Of a stretch of 64,000 nt of DNA, positions 45,501 through 56,519 are shown piece by piece. Source of the DNA: Closterium sp. NIES-65 (lineage: Eukaryota > Streptophyta > Zygnematophyceae > Desmidiales > Closteriaceae); the NCBI GenBank assembly GCA_948144175.1, contig CANXME010002158.1, forward strand, positions 1 to 64,000, in the 5' to 3' direction. Under the pieces are notes generated by a model that was not told the DNA's origin, ran no database searches, and worked only from the letters and a program-made list of their open reading frames with translations. Position numbers and translations under genes: made by a program. The stretch's first letter is position 1. Each line of letters begins with the position of its first letter.

Positions 45501-48500
45501 TCTAGTGAACATAAGGGTTTGAAAGGTAACTAACGCACATGTGTAGAGAAAATGGTGCATCGGCCAGTCTGGCCGGCATTTCGCACTCATAGTGCAGGTG
45601 GGGCCAGGGAGAACGGAAACGCTCGTTTCTCAAAAAGTAGAGGGAATCTAACGGTCTCACTCGATCAGAAGGTGGGAAATATATAAATCTAGTCAGCTAA
45701 AAAGGTTTGATAGTATTCAATGCACATGTATAGAGAAAATGGTGCATTGGCCAGGTCGGTCAGTATCGGAACTTAAAATGCAAATGCCAGGGAGAACGGA
45801 AGCGCTCAGATCTCGCATAGTACACGGAATCAAGTGGTCTCACTCAAATAGAAAGTAGGAAATATATTCATCTAGTGAACGTAAGGGTTTGAAAGGTAAC
45901 TAACGCACATGTGTAGAGAAAATTGTGCATCGGCCAGTCTGGCCGGCATTTCGCACTTATAGTGCAACTAGGGCGAAGGAGAAGGGAAACGCTCATTTCT
46001 CAAAAAGTAGAGGGAATCTAGCGGTCTTACTCGATCAAAAGGTGGGAAATATATAAATCTAGTGAGCTAATAAGGTTCGAAAGGAATCTAATGCATATGT
46101 ATATGGAAAATGGCGCATTGGCCAGGTCGGTCAGTATGGGAACTTAGGGTGCAAATGTCAGGGAGAACGGAAGCGCTCAGATCTCGCATAGTACACGGAA
46201 TCTAGTGGTCTCACTCAAATAAAAGGTAGGAAATATATTCATCTAGTGAACATAAGGGTTTGAAAGGTAACTAACGCACATGTGTAGAGAAAATGGTGCA
46301 TCGGCCAGTCTGGCCGGCATTTCGCACTCATAGTGCAGGTGGGGCCAGGGAGAACGGAAACGCTCGTTTCTCAAAAAGTAGAGGGAATCTAACGGTCTCA
46401 CTTGATCAGAAGGTGGGAAATATATAAATCTAGTCAGCTGAAAAGGTTTGATAGTATTCAATGCACATGTATAGAGAAAATGGTGCATTGGCCAGGTCGG
46501 TCAGTATCGGAACTTAAAATGCAAATGCCAGGGAGAACGGAAGCGCTCAGATCTCGCATAGTACACGGAATCAAGTGGTCTCACTCAAATAGAAAGTAGG
46601 AAATATATTCATCTAGTGAACGTAAGGGTTTGAAAGGTAACTAACGCACATGTATAGAGAAAATTGTGCATCGGCCAGTCTGGCCGGCATTTCGCACTTA
46701 TAGTGCAACTAGGGCCAAGGAGAACGGAAACGCTCATTTCTCAAAAAGTAGAGGGAATCTAGTGGTCTCACTCGATCAAAAGGTGGGAAATATATCAATC
46801 TAGTGAGCTAATAAGGTTCGAAAGGAATCTAATGCATATGTATATGGAAAATGGTGCATTGGCCAGGTCGGTCAGTATGGGAACTTAGAGTGCAAATGCC
46901 AGGGAGAACGGAACCGCTCAGATCTCGCATAATACACGGAATCTAGTGGTCTCACTCAAATAGAAGGTAGGAAATAAATTCATCTAGTGAACGTAAGGGT
47001 TTGAAAGGTAACTAACGCACATGTGTAGAGAAAATGGTGCATCGGCCAGTCTGGCCGGCATTTCGCACTTATAGTGCAAGTAGGGCCAAGGAGAACGGAA
47101 ACACTCATTTCTCAAAAAGTAAAGGGAGTCTAGCGGTCTCACTCGATCAGAAGGTGGGAAATATATAAATCTAGTGAGCTAATAAGGTTCGGAAGGAATC
47201 TAATGCATATGTATATGGAAAGTGGTGCATTGGCCAGGTCGGTCAGTATGGGAACTTAGAGTGCAAATGCCTGGGAGAACGGAACCGCTCAGATCTCGCA
47301 TAATACACGGAATCTAGTGGTCTCACTCAAATATAAGGTAGGAAATATATTCATATAGTGAACGTAAGGGTTTGAAAGGTAACTAACGCACATGTGTAGA
47401 GAAAATGGTGCATCGGCCAGTCTGGCCGGCATTTCGCACTCATAGTGCAGGTGGGGCTAGGGAGAACGGAAACGCTCGTTTCTCAAAAAGTAGAGGGAAT
47501 GTAACGGTCTCACTCGATCAGAAGGTGGGAAATATATAAATCTAGTCAGCTAAAAAGGTTTGAAATGTATGCAACGCACATGTATAGAGAAAATGGTGCA
47601 TTGGCCAGGTCGGTCAATATCGGAACTTAAAATGAAAATGCCAGGGAGAACGGAAGCGCTCAGATCTCGCATAGTACACGGAATCAAGTGGTCTCACTCA
47701 AATAGAAAGTAGGAAATATATTCATCTAGTGAACGTAAGGGTTTAAAAGGTAACTAACGCACATGTGTAGAGAAAATTGTGCATCGGCCAGTCTGGCCGG
47801 CATTTCGCACTTATAGTGCAAGTAGGGCCAAGGAGAACGGAAACGCTCATTTCTCGAAAAGTAGAGGGAATCTAGCGGTCTCACTCGATCAGAAGGTGGG
47901 AAATATATAAATCTAGTGAGCTAATAAGGTTCGAAAGGAATCTAATGCATATGTATATGGAAAATGGTGCATTGGCCAGGTCGGTCAGTATGGGAACTTA
48001 GAGTGCAAATGCCAAGGAGAACGGAAGCGCTCAGATCTTGCATAGTACACGGAATCTAGTGGTCTCACTCAAATAGAAGGTAGGAAATAAATTCATCTAG
48101 TGAACGTAAGGGTTTGAAAGGTAACTAACGCACATGTGTAGAGAAAATGGTGCATCGGCCAGTCTGGTCGTCATTTCGCACTTATAGTGCAAGTAGGGCC
48201 AAGGAGAATGGAAACGCTCATTCTCAAAAAGTAGAGGGAATCTAGCGGTCTCACTCGATCAGAAGGTGGGAAATATATAAATCTAGTGAGCTAATAAGGT
48301 TCGAAATGAATCTAATGCATATGTATATGGAAAATGGTGCATTGGCCAGGTCGGTCAGTATGGGAACTTAGAGTACAAATGCTAGGGAGAACGGAAGCGC
48401 TCAGATCTCGCATAGTACACGGAATCTAGTGGTCTCACTCAAATAGAAGGTAGGAAATAAACTCATCTAGTGAACGTAAGGGTTTGAAAGGTAACTAACG

Positions 48501-49304
48501 CACATGTGTAGAGAAAATTGTGCATCGGCCAGTCTGGCCGGCATTTCGCACTTATAGTGCAAGTAGGGCCAAGGAGAATGGAAACGCTCATTCTCAAAAA
48601 GTAGAGGGAATCTAGCGGTCTCACTCGATCAGAAGGTGGGAAATATATAAATCTAGTGAGCTAATAAGGTTCGAAATGAATCTAATGCATATGTATATGG
48701 AAAATGGTGCATTGGCCAGGTCGGTCACTATGGGAACTTAGAGTGCAAATGCCAGGGAGAACGGAAGCGCTCAGATCTCGCATAGTACACGGAATCTACT
48801 GGTCTCACTCAAATACAAGGTAGGAAATAAATTCATCGAGTGAATGTAAGGGTTTGAAAGGTAACTAACGCACATGTGTAGAGAAAATGGTGCATCGGCC
48901 AGTCTGGCCGGCATTTCGCACTTATAGTGCAAGTAGGGCCAAGGAGAACGGAAACACTCATTTCTCAAAAAGTAAAGGGAATCTAGCGGTCTCACTCGAT
49001 CAGAAGGTGGGAAATATATAAATCTAGTGAGCTAATAAGGTTCGAAAGGAATCTAATGCATATGTATATGGAAAATGGTGCATTGGCCAGGTCGGTCAGT
49101 ATGGGAACTTAGAGTACAAATGCCTGGGAGAACGGAAGCGCTCAGATCTCGCATAGTACACGGAATCTAGTGGTCTCACTCAAATAGAAGGTAGGAAATA
49201 AATTCATCTAGTGAACGTAAGGGTTTGAAAGGTAACTAACGCACATGTGTAGAGAAAATGGTGCATCGGCCAGTCTGGCCGGCATTTCGCACTTATAGTG
49301 CAAG
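33510..49304 (-). repeat. Satellite array, reverse orientation (segment 5)
   Basis: About 15.8 kb (85 or so monomers) of reverse-oriented A/B satellite, the longest uninterrupted block here, with no gene. It shows recent block duplications. An eight-monomer unit repeats with 1483-bp offset at about 35380-38340 (rare CACCTATGTAG near 35920 and 37403; CGCCCATTTCTC near 36744 and 38227). A four-monomer unit repeats with 741-bp offset at about 38440-39780 (AGGGAGGAAA at 38461 and 39202; also 34383) and about 45000-46500 (ACTTAGGGTG at 45401 and 46142). Small lesions: a deletion near 41755-41770 and a 10-bp loss near 43696. It ends with GCAAG, the target duplication of Copia-4. Confidence 0.93.
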
Positions 49305-49436
49305 TGTCAAACATTATATATGTTATGGTTGTGTAGACTACAGTGGGTTAGCCTATAGGGGGTACACAATTCTAGGGTTTCCTGTTTGTACTCATTTCAC
49401 TGCTAGTTCATTCATTCCTGTTCGCTTATTCTCACA
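49305..49436 (+). repeat. Copia-4 5' LTR
   Basis: 132 bp, TGTCAAACATTATATATG...ATTCTCACA. ATTATATATG near its start is TATA-like, but promoter function is not shown. Two differences from 56520-56651 (G/C in TTATGGTTG, G/A in CCTGTTTG). Confidence 0.94.
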
Positions 49437-50440
49437 TGGTATAGAGCGGGTCCTTCCTAAGGACCGTTTTTTTAGGGCCCACCGAAGCGCGCCCCGAGGC
49501 GCGCATTTTTTTTCGCGACCCTTCGGGTCGCCATTGCTCTCGCGGCCCCGCTGTCCCTCAGACGCGGCCCCGCCACCCCTCCTGAGCGCGGCCCCGCCGC
49601 CTCCTCTGACGCGGCCCCGCCGCCTCCTCTGACGCGGCCCCGCCACCCCCCGCTGATCTCGGCCCGCCGCCGGCTCTGACGCGGCCCCGCCGCCGCCTCC
49701 TGATCGCGGCCCCGCCCCGGCTCTGACGCGGCCCGCCGCCGACTCTGACGCGGCCCCGCCCCGGCTCTCTCGCGGCCTCGCCGCCGGCCCTGACGTGGCC
49801 CCGCCCCGGCTCTCACACGGCCCCGCACCGGCTCTCTTACGGCCCCGCCGCCGGCTCTCTTACGGCCCCGCCGCCGGCTCTCTTACGGCCCCGCCGCCGG
49901 CCGTGACGCGGCCCCTGCCCCGGCTCTCAAGCGGCCCCACCGCCGGCTCTCTTGCGGCCCCGCCGCCGGCTCTCTTACGGCCCCGCCGCCGGCTCTCTTA
50001 CGGCCCCGCCGCCGGCTCTCTTACGGCCCCGCCGCCGGCTCTCTTGCGGCCTTGCCGCCAGCTCTGAAGCGGCCCCGCCCCGGCTCTCACGCGGCCCCGC
50101 CGCCGGCCCTCACGCGGCCTTGCCGCCGGCTCTGACGCGGCCCCACCCCGGTTCTCCCACGCGGCCCCGCCGCCCCACCTGCAGCAGTCGGGCAGCAGTG
50201 CAGCCGAGCCGCCCTGCGCCCGAGCCGCCCTGTCGCCAAGCCGCCCGGGAGCCGAGCCGCCCTGCACCCGAGCCGCCCAGCCGCTGAGCCGCCCGGGAGC
50301 CAAGCCGCTGTGCACCCGAGCCGCCCGGTCGCCGAGCCGCCTTTCTGCAGAGCTGCACGTCCTGCCCTGCCTGGTGAGCACAGTCCCACTGTCACTGCGT
50401 GCTCTTCCCCTACTGCTTGCACTGCTTTGCTGTCGTCGCC
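49437..50440 (+). other. Copia-4 5' leader: primer site, stem-loops and GC-rich minisatellite
   Basis: 1004 bp. TGGTATAGAGCGGG (49437-49450) is the primer site, as in Copia-1. Stem-loops: GGTCCTT-CCT-AAGGACC (49449-49465) plus T7, GCGCGCC-CCGA-GGCGCGC (49487-49504) plus T8, and GCGACCC-TTC-GGGTCGC (49515-49531). Then come 23-bp-type units with core GGCCCCGCCGCCGGCTCT (about 49536-50160) and a GAGCCGCC-rich part (about 50195-50345). A short non-repetitive stretch leads into gag. Confidence 0.86.
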
Positions 50441-50935
50441 ATGGCTACCCCTAGTGTCCTAGCTTTTAACGCTGAGGGTCGCGCCATTGATTTTGAGGTC
50501 TGGTTAGACGACCTGCAGCTGTTCTTACAGTGCGACAGAGCAGACGGCCTTTCTCTCTTTGACCTCACCTCTGGCGCCTCTCCTGCTCCTGCTGCTGATG
50601 CTGATCCCACTGTCCGCTCTCAGTGGGCCACCCGCGATGCTGCTGCACGTCTTGCTGTGCGTCGCCACCTCCCTACCTCTGAGCGTGCGCACTTTAGTCA
50701 GTACAAGAGTGCTCAGACCTTGTACGACGCTGTAGTTGCGCGCTACTCCTCCCCTGCCACTGCTGCACTGAGCCGTCTCATGCTTCCCTACCTCTTTCCT
50801 GACCTCTCTGCCTTTCCCACTGTCGCTGACCTCATTACGCACCTCCGCACTAGTGACACTCGCTACCGCGCCGCCCTTCCTGCTGAATTCTGCGCTAAGA
50901 ACCCCCCCCCATGTACATCACTCTCTACAACGTAG
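50441..50935 (+). pseudogene. Copia-4 Gag N-terminal part (ends by frameshift)
   Basis: Starts MATPSVLAFNAEGRAIDFEVWLDDLQLFLQ with G at -3 and +4. It matches the Copia-1 gag core almost residue for residue and leaves frame at the nine-C tract 50902-50910 (FCAKNPPP), ending nine residues later. One more base would join it to 50911-56313. A length error in sequencing or assembly is a real alternative to a true mutation. Confidence 0.9.
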
Positions 50936-53900
50936 TCGCGCGCCTCCCTGACTCCCTTCGCGTAGTCAGGGACCACTTTCTCGCAGTCTGTCCCACCACC
51001 CTCACCGTCGACCTCCTCGAGAAGGCCCTCCTCGCAGCGGAGAAGAGCATAGTCGCTGTAGGTGCTTCTCGTGGTGACCCTCGCACCCCCATCTTTGAGG
51101 GGTGCTCTCCTTCCCCCTTGCTGCCCTCTGTTGCCTCTGCTACTGCTGCCGACCTGCTTGGTCTTGAGTCGGTCGGCGCGGCGTCTGCCCCTAGTGGGAG
51201 ACTTCGCTCTAGCAAGGGCAAGGGGGGCAAGGGCGCGGGTGGAGCTGGAGGGGGCGGTGGCGGTGGCGGTGGAGGCGGCGGAGGGAGTGGGGGTGGCGGC
51301 GGGAGTAGTGGCGGGGGTGGTGGTGGTGGTGGCAGCAGCGGCGGAGACGGTGGTGGTGGTGGCAGCGGTGGTGGAGGTGGCAGCGGCGGAGGTGGAGGCG
51401 GCGGAGGTGGAGGCGGTGGAGGCGGCAGCGGAGGAGGCGGTGGTGGTGGAGGGGGCGGAGCTGGTCGGGGTGGTACCCAGCAGCGTAGCGGCGGTGGTGG
51501 TGGCCAGCGCTCGCAGCGGCAGCAGCAGCAGCGCTCGCGGGACATCCCTCCGCCTCAGCAGCTTCGTGAGTGGTACACTGGGCGTCAGAGGGGTGGGGGT
51601 ACTGGTCCCTGCACCTACGTTCTTCGTTCCGGCGACCGCGCGGGTGAGCAGTGTGGGGGTGCCCACTCCACTCAGCGCTGCTTTGGCCGCCTGACGGACG
51701 CTTGGCGTCAGCAGTTCCCCGGGGCTAGTGAGATCCCTCGCTGGGATGAGCTTCTTAGGGCTGGTGTAGCGATCTTTGATCTTGATTTTGATGCTATCCT
51801 TGCCGCTATGTATGCTGTGACTATTAGTGAGGAGAATGAGGGTTACCGGTGTTTCCAGCCCGACCCGGGCATTGGTACTGCTGCGCTAGGTGCTTGTGAG
51901 GCTGCTGCTCTAGGTGCCAGTGCGTCTGCGCTCTCAGGTACTGGTGAGACTGCGCTCTCAGGTACTGCGTCGCCCTCCTCCTCCCTCACTTACACACTTG
52001 ACTCCGGGGCTTCTCGCTCCTTCTTTCGAGACCGCACCACTCTCACGCCGCTTGGTCGGCCGGTTGCCGTCTCCCTGGCTGACCCCTCTGGGGGTCCTGT
52101 CCTCTCTCACTTCTCCACTGTCCTCCCGTGTCCGGCTGCCCCTTCGGGCACCCTGTCTGGACTGTACCTTCCCTCGTTCTCTACGAACTTGGTGAGTGGT
52201 GCGGACCTGCAGGATGCGGGGGTTCACCAGTTCACTCCTGCGAGTCAGCGGGTGACCCACTGCACGGACGCACGCACAGGCCGGCACCTGGCCACGTTCT
52301 CACGTCGGCTGGGGTCGAGCCTCTACACCCTGACCACTGCGTCTCCTCCTGTCCCTACGTCTGGTCAGGTAGCTGCGTCAGGTCAGGTGCTTGCTGCTGC
52401 GTCCCGGTCAGGTCCTGAGTCTGCCCCCTGTTCTTGTCGCCTCCTGTCTCACGAGACTCTCCTGTGGCACCACCGTCTTGGCCACCCGTCCATGCCCCGT
52501 CTTCGGAGCATGGCTTCCCGTGTCCTTGTCTCTGGTCTGCCCCGGTCTCTCCCTCCCCTTCCCTCCGGGTCAGGACCTTCCTGTGTCCCCTGTGTCGAGG
52601 GTCGCCTCCGGGCTACTCCTCTCTCCTCCCAGTTCCCCCCGACAGAGGCTCCTCTGCAGACGCTTCACATGGATGTGTGGGGCCCAGCCCCCGTCCGTGG
52701 GCAGGGTCACGAGCGCTACTTCCTGTTGGTGGTTGACGACTACTCGCGGTACACCACAGTCCTCCCCTTGCGCAGCAAGGGTGCTGTCACTGAGGTGCTG
52801 ATCGACTGGATCAGCGCGGCTCGTCTCCAGCTCAGGCAGAGCTTTGGCTCGGACTTTCCTGTTCTGCGTCTGCACTCGGACAGAGGCGGAGAGTTCTCCT
52901 CTCGCCTTCTGCGAGACTACTGTCGTGCACGGGGGATCCGCCAGACCTTCACGCTTCCGGACTCTCCACAGCAAAATGGGATTGCTGAGCGCCGCATTGT
53001 CATGGTCATGGATGTCGCTCGTACGTCCATGATGCATGCGGCTGCCCCCCATTTTCTGTGGCCGTTTGCGGTGCGGTATGCGGCGCATCAGCTCAACCTT
53101 TACCCCAGGGTCTCTCGGCCCACGATGTCCCCAGTCTTACTGTGGACGGGGAAGGTTGGCGATGCGTCGGCGTTCCGTGTCTGGGGATCTCGGGCGTTTG
53201 TCCGCGACTTGTCTGCGGACAAGCTGTCCCCTCGTGCTGCTCCCTGTGTCTTCCTTGGCTTCCCCACTGACGCTCCAGGGTGGCAGTTTTACCACCCCTC
53301 CTCTCGTCGTGTTCTGTCCTCCCAGGACGTCACGTTCGACGAGTCAGTCCCCTTCTACCGCCTCTTCCCCTACCGCACTCCTTCCCTCCCCCCTCCACCG
53401 GACTTCCTTGTCCCGGTTCCTCCCCCGGTAGACCCCCTCCCCCCTCAGGTTCCTGCCCCCTCATGTGTGTCCCAGGTAGACGCAGTTGACCCGGTCGAGG
53501 TTACTGGTGACTCTGGTGCTGCTGCGGGTGCTGAGCCTGGGGGTGCTGACTCTGGGGGTGCTGTGCGCGAGGGTGCTAGGCATGGAGGTGCTGAGCCTGG
53601 GGGTGCTGGGCCTGTGGGCGCTACTGTGGAGGGTGCGGAGCCTGGGGGTGCTGAGCTGGGGGGTGCTGTGCCTGGCGGTGCTGGGTCTGGGGGTGCTGAG
53701 CTGGGGGCTGCTGAGCCTGGGGGTGCTGCGTCTGGAGCTGCTGAGCCTGGGGTTTCTCCTGCTGCTGCGTCTCGCCGGGAGCCCCTCTCTCCACAGGAGC
53801 TGCGCGAGTGGTTCGCTCGCCGCTGGAGGCGTGCTGCTGAGTCTAGGGGTGCTGCTGGAGCTGGAGCTGGAGCTTCTTCGACCGTCGAGGGTGCGGGTGC

Positions 53901-56313
53901 TGCCGGTCCCGGAGCTGCTGGACCTGCGGGTCCTCCTGGAGCTGGAGCTGCTGAGGTTGTTGGTGCTGAGACTACTGCTGTTGGTCCTGCCGCTGGAGGT
54001 GTGGGTGGCGCTGGTGCTGTCGCTGAGGGTGCTGGTGCTGTCCCTGTTGAGTCTGGAGCTGCTGCGCGGCCTCGGCCGTACTTCGTTCCGCTCCTACAGC
54101 AGGTTCTTGGTCTTTCTCCTTCAGTAGAGGGTCCACAGCCGGTTCGGTCGCAGTCACTGTTGGAGCCGTCCTCTCCACTGCCTGCTCCCTCTCCTTACAC
54201 TGGTCCTACTGGAGGTCTTGCTGAGCGTCGTGAGCCTGCGTCCCGTCCCGCGTCGCCTGTTCGTGCTGCTCGTGCTAGTGGTCGCAGTTCGCGTCAGCGT
54301 CCTCCTCCTGTCCCTGGCACGCACCGGATGTCTCTGCGTCCGTCCACTGCTCCTCTGCGTGCCCCTTTGCCTTCTCCTCCTGAGTCCTCTGTTCCTGCGC
54401 TTGCCGACCCTGAGTCGGACTCTCTTCGTGCTGCCAGTCCTACTGTCACGCGTCTGCTTGCTACTGTCGTCACTGACCCCTCTTTTGAGTCCACTGCTGC
54501 GTCTGCTCTTGTCGCTGAGCTCGTCGACTTTGCTGCTTGCTGTCGTCTAGACTACGCTGCTAGTCTTGTTGCTGAGTCTGCGTCTGTCTGTCCTCCGTCC
54601 GTCGGGGGTGAGTGTGCTCTTGGCACGGACGTCCTAGAGGACAGGCAGGAGGAGTTACAGTGTCTAGCGGCCGCTTCACCTCATCTCGCGTCTGTACTGC
54701 TTGCTCCTGAGGGAGACCCGGATGCACTAGACATCCCGACTCCGCGCTCTTACGCGGAGGCCGTAGAGGGTCCCTACTCCTCTCAGTGGCAGGCAGCTAT
54801 GGATGCAGAGATGGCTTCCTGGAAGTCCACAGGCACCTACGTTGACGCAGTTCCCCCTCCTGGGGCGAACATCGTCAGTGGCATGTGGATCTTCAGGGTG
54901 AAGCGGCCGCCGGGCTCTCCACCTGTCTTCAGGGCACGGTACGTTGCTCGTGGCTTCAGTCAGCGGCAGGGAGTTGACTACTTTCAGACCTTCTCTCCCA
55001 CCCCGAAGATGACCACTCTTCGGGTGCTGCTGCACATAGCTGCTCAGCGTGACTACGAGCTTCACTCTCTCGACTTCAGCACTGCGTTCGTGCAGGGTAG
55101 CCTGCACGAGGAGATCTGGCTGCGCCGTCCGCCTGGCTTCACTGGGACTTTCCCTCCTGGCACCCAGTGGAGCCTCCGACGGCCAGTCTACGGTCTCCGC
55201 CAGGCATCGCGTGAGTGGCACGACACACTGAGGACTACGCTTGCGGCTCTTGGGTTTGCTCCGTCTACTGCTCACCCGTCGCTGTTTCTGCGCACCGACA
55301 CTTCACTGCCGCCGTTCTACATCCTCGTGTACGTCGACGACTTGGTCTTTGCCACAGCGGACACTGCTGGACTCGCCTACGTGAAGTCCGAGCTGCTGAA
55401 GAGACACACGTGCACAGACCTGGGTGAACTGCGCAGCTACCTTGGCTTGCAGATTACTCGGGACAGAGCACGCCGCACCATTACCTTGACTCAGTCACAC
55501 ATGGTGCAGCAGGTCCTTCAGCGCTTCGGCTTCACGTACTCCTCGCCTCAGGCCACTCCTCTGTCTACTCGTCACTCGCTCTCAGCTCTGCCTTCGGATG
55601 AGTCCGTAGAGTCGAGTGGCCCGTACCCAGAGCTTGTTGGCTGCCTCATGTACCTGATGACCTGCACACGACCTGACCTTGCATACCCTCTGAGCATTCT
55701 TGCACGCTATGTTGCTCCTGGGAGACACCGACCGGAGCACATGGCTGCAGCTAAGAGGGTATTGCGCTACCTGTGCAGTACGTTGGGCATGGGGCTAGTG
55801 CTTGGAGGGCGGAGTCCAGTGGTCCTTACAGGCCACGCGGACGCTTCTTGGGCTGACGACCAGGCTACGCAGCGGTCGTCACAGGGTTACACCTTCAGTC
55901 TTGGTTCCGGCTCTGTCTCCTGGCGGTCTACTCGTTCGTCTTCGGTTCTCGGCTCCAGTTGTGAGGCTGAGATCTACGCCGGGGCCATGGCTGCACAGGA
56001 GCTTCGCTGGCTCACCTACCTGCTGACTGACCTTGGAGAGCCGCCTCGTTCTCCTCCAGTGCTGTACGTAGACAACAAGGCTATGCTGGCCTTGTGTCGA
56101 GAGCAGCGCTTGGAGCACAGAACGAAGCACATTGCTCTCCGCTACTTCCTTGCTCGTGAGCTGCAGCAGCGTGGTCAGTTGCGACTTGCGTACGTGGCCT
56201 CTGAGGCCAACACTGCTGATGTGTTCACTAAGGCACTTGCGCCTTGTGACCATCAGCGCTTTTGTACCCAGCTGGGTCTTGTGTCTGTCTTGCCTCACTT
56301 GCTCTCCTCTTGA
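50911..56313 (+). CDS. gag-pol: Copia-4 Gag C-terminus and complete Pol (1800 codons)
   Basis: Open from the internal Met of MYITLYNVVARLPDS to TGA. It has the rest of the gag core, a polyglycine tract (about 51235-51475), PQQLREWY, the Cys/His cluster with Cys codons at 51610, 51652 and 51679 and His at 51664, and protease DSGAS (Asp at 52000). It then has the WHHRLGHPS zinc motif, integrase catalytic Asp 52672, Asp 52879 and Glu 52987 (35 residues between the last two), and an Ala/Glu/Gly/Pro linker (53505-53760) followed by PQELREWF. RT YVDD starts at 55330 and RNase H includes SCEAEIYA (Glu at 55969) and VDNKAMLAL. All catalytic residues are present. The true translation start is in 50441-50935, in another frame. 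Confidence 0.93.
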   Translation: MYITLYNVVARLPDSLRVVRDHFLAVCPTTLTVDLLEKALLAAEKSIVAVGASRGDPRTPIFEGCSPSPLLPSVASATAADLLGLESVGAASAPSGRLRSSKGKGGKGAGGAGGGGGGGGGGGGGSGGGGGSSGGGGGGGGSSGGDGGGGGSGGGGGSGGGGGGGGGGGGGGSGGGGGGGGGGAGRGGTQQRSGGGGGQRSQRQQQQRSRDIPPPQQLREWYTGRQRGGGTGPCTYVLRSGDRAGEQCGGAHSTQRCFGRLTDAWRQQFPGASEIPRWDELLRAGVAIFDLDFDAILAAMYAVTISEENEGYRCFQPDPGIGTAALGACEAAALGASASALSGTGETALSGTASPSSSLTYTLDSGASRSFFRDRTTLTPLGRPVAVSLADPSGGPVLSHFSTVLPCPAAPSGTLSGLYLPSFSTNLVSGADLQDAGVHQFTPASQRVTHCTDARTGRHLATFSRRLGSSLYTLTTASPPVPTSGQVAASGQVLAAASRSGPESAPCSCRLLSHETLLWHHRLGHPSMPRLRSMASRVLVSGLPRSLPPLPSGSGPSCVPCVEGRLRATPLSSQFPPTEAPLQTLHMDVWGPAPVRGQGHERYFLLVVDDYSRYTTVLPLRSKGAVTEVLIDWISAARLQLRQSFGSDFPVLRLHSDRGGEFSSRLLRDYCRARGIRQTFTLPDSPQQNGIAERRIVMVMDVARTSMMHAAAPHFLWPFAVRYAAHQLNLYPRVSRPTMSPVLLWTGKVGDASAFRVWGSRAFVRDLSADKLSPRAAPCVFLGFPTDAPGWQFYHPSSRRVLSSQDVTFDESVPFYRLFPYRTPSLPPPPDFLVPVPPPVDPLPPQVPAPSCVSQVDAVDPVEVTGDSGAAAGAEPGGADSGGAVREGARHGGAEPGGAGPVGATVEGAEPGGAELGGAVPGGAGSGGAELGAAEPGGAASGAAEPGVSPAAASRREPLSPQELREWFARRWRRAAESRGAAGAGAGASSTVEGAGAAGPGAAGPAGPPGAGAAEVVGAETTAVGPAAGGVGGAGAVAEGAGAVPVESGAAARPRPYFVPLLQQVLGLSPSVEGPQPVRSQSLLEPSSPLPAPSPYTGPTGGLAERREPASRPASPVRAARASGRSSRQRPPPVPGTHRMSLRPSTAPLRAPLPSPPESSVPALADPESDSLRAASPTVTRLLATVVTDPSFESTAASALVAELVDFAACCRLDYAASLVAESASVCPPSVGGECALGTDVLEDRQEELQCLAAASPHLASVLLAPEGDPDALDIPTPRSYAEAVEGPYSSQWQAAMDAEMASWKSTGTYVDAVPPPGANIVSGMWIFRVKRPPGSPPVFRARYVARGFSQRQGVDYFQTFSPTPKMTTLRVLLHIAAQRDYELHSLDFSTAFVQGSLHEEIWLRRPPGFTGTFPPGTQWSLRRPVYGLRQASREWHDTLRTTLAALGFAPSTAHPSLFLRTDTSLPPFYILVYVDDLVFATADTAGLAYVKSELLKRHTCTDLGELRSYLGLQITRDRARRTITLTQSHMVQQVLQRFGFTYSSPQATPLSTRHSLSALPSDESVESSGPYPELVGCLMYLMTCTRPDLAYPLSILARYVAPGRHRPEHMAAAKRVLRYLCSTLGMGLVLGGRSPVVLTGHADASWADDQATQRSSQGYTFSLGSGSVSWRSTRSSSVLGSSCEAEIYAGAMAAQELRWLTYLLTDLGEPPRSPPVLYVDNKAMLALCREQRLEHRTKHIALRYFLARELQQRGQLRLAYVASEANTADVFTKALAPCDHQRFCTQLGLVSVLPHLLSS

Positions 56314-56519
56314 CTTTACTTGTACTGTGACATATATATATACCTGCTCTTGCTTGTCTAGTTTTATATATATGTCTGTACTCCTGCATGTGAACTGGCC
56401 TCTGGCCCTGCTCTTGTGCTCGGACTGTGTGGTGACTTTGTGATCCACCTTGAGCTTGCTTTGCTTTGCTTGACCGGTCTTGTGACCCCTTGTTCTCCCC
56501 CACTTTGCCTATGGGGGTG
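56314..56519 (+). other. Copia-4 3' UTR and polypurine tract
   Basis: 206 bp, nearly identical to the Copia-1 3' UTR, ending ATGGGGGTG against the LTR. CCCCCA (56497-56502) faces TGGGGG (56512-56517) across a 9-nt loop, as in the other elements. Confidence 0.82.

Noticed and set aside
49449..49513. Bacterial-type intrinsic terminators (hairpin plus T tract)
   Set aside because: They lie in the transcribed leader of a eukaryotic LTR element; treated as RNA structure instead.
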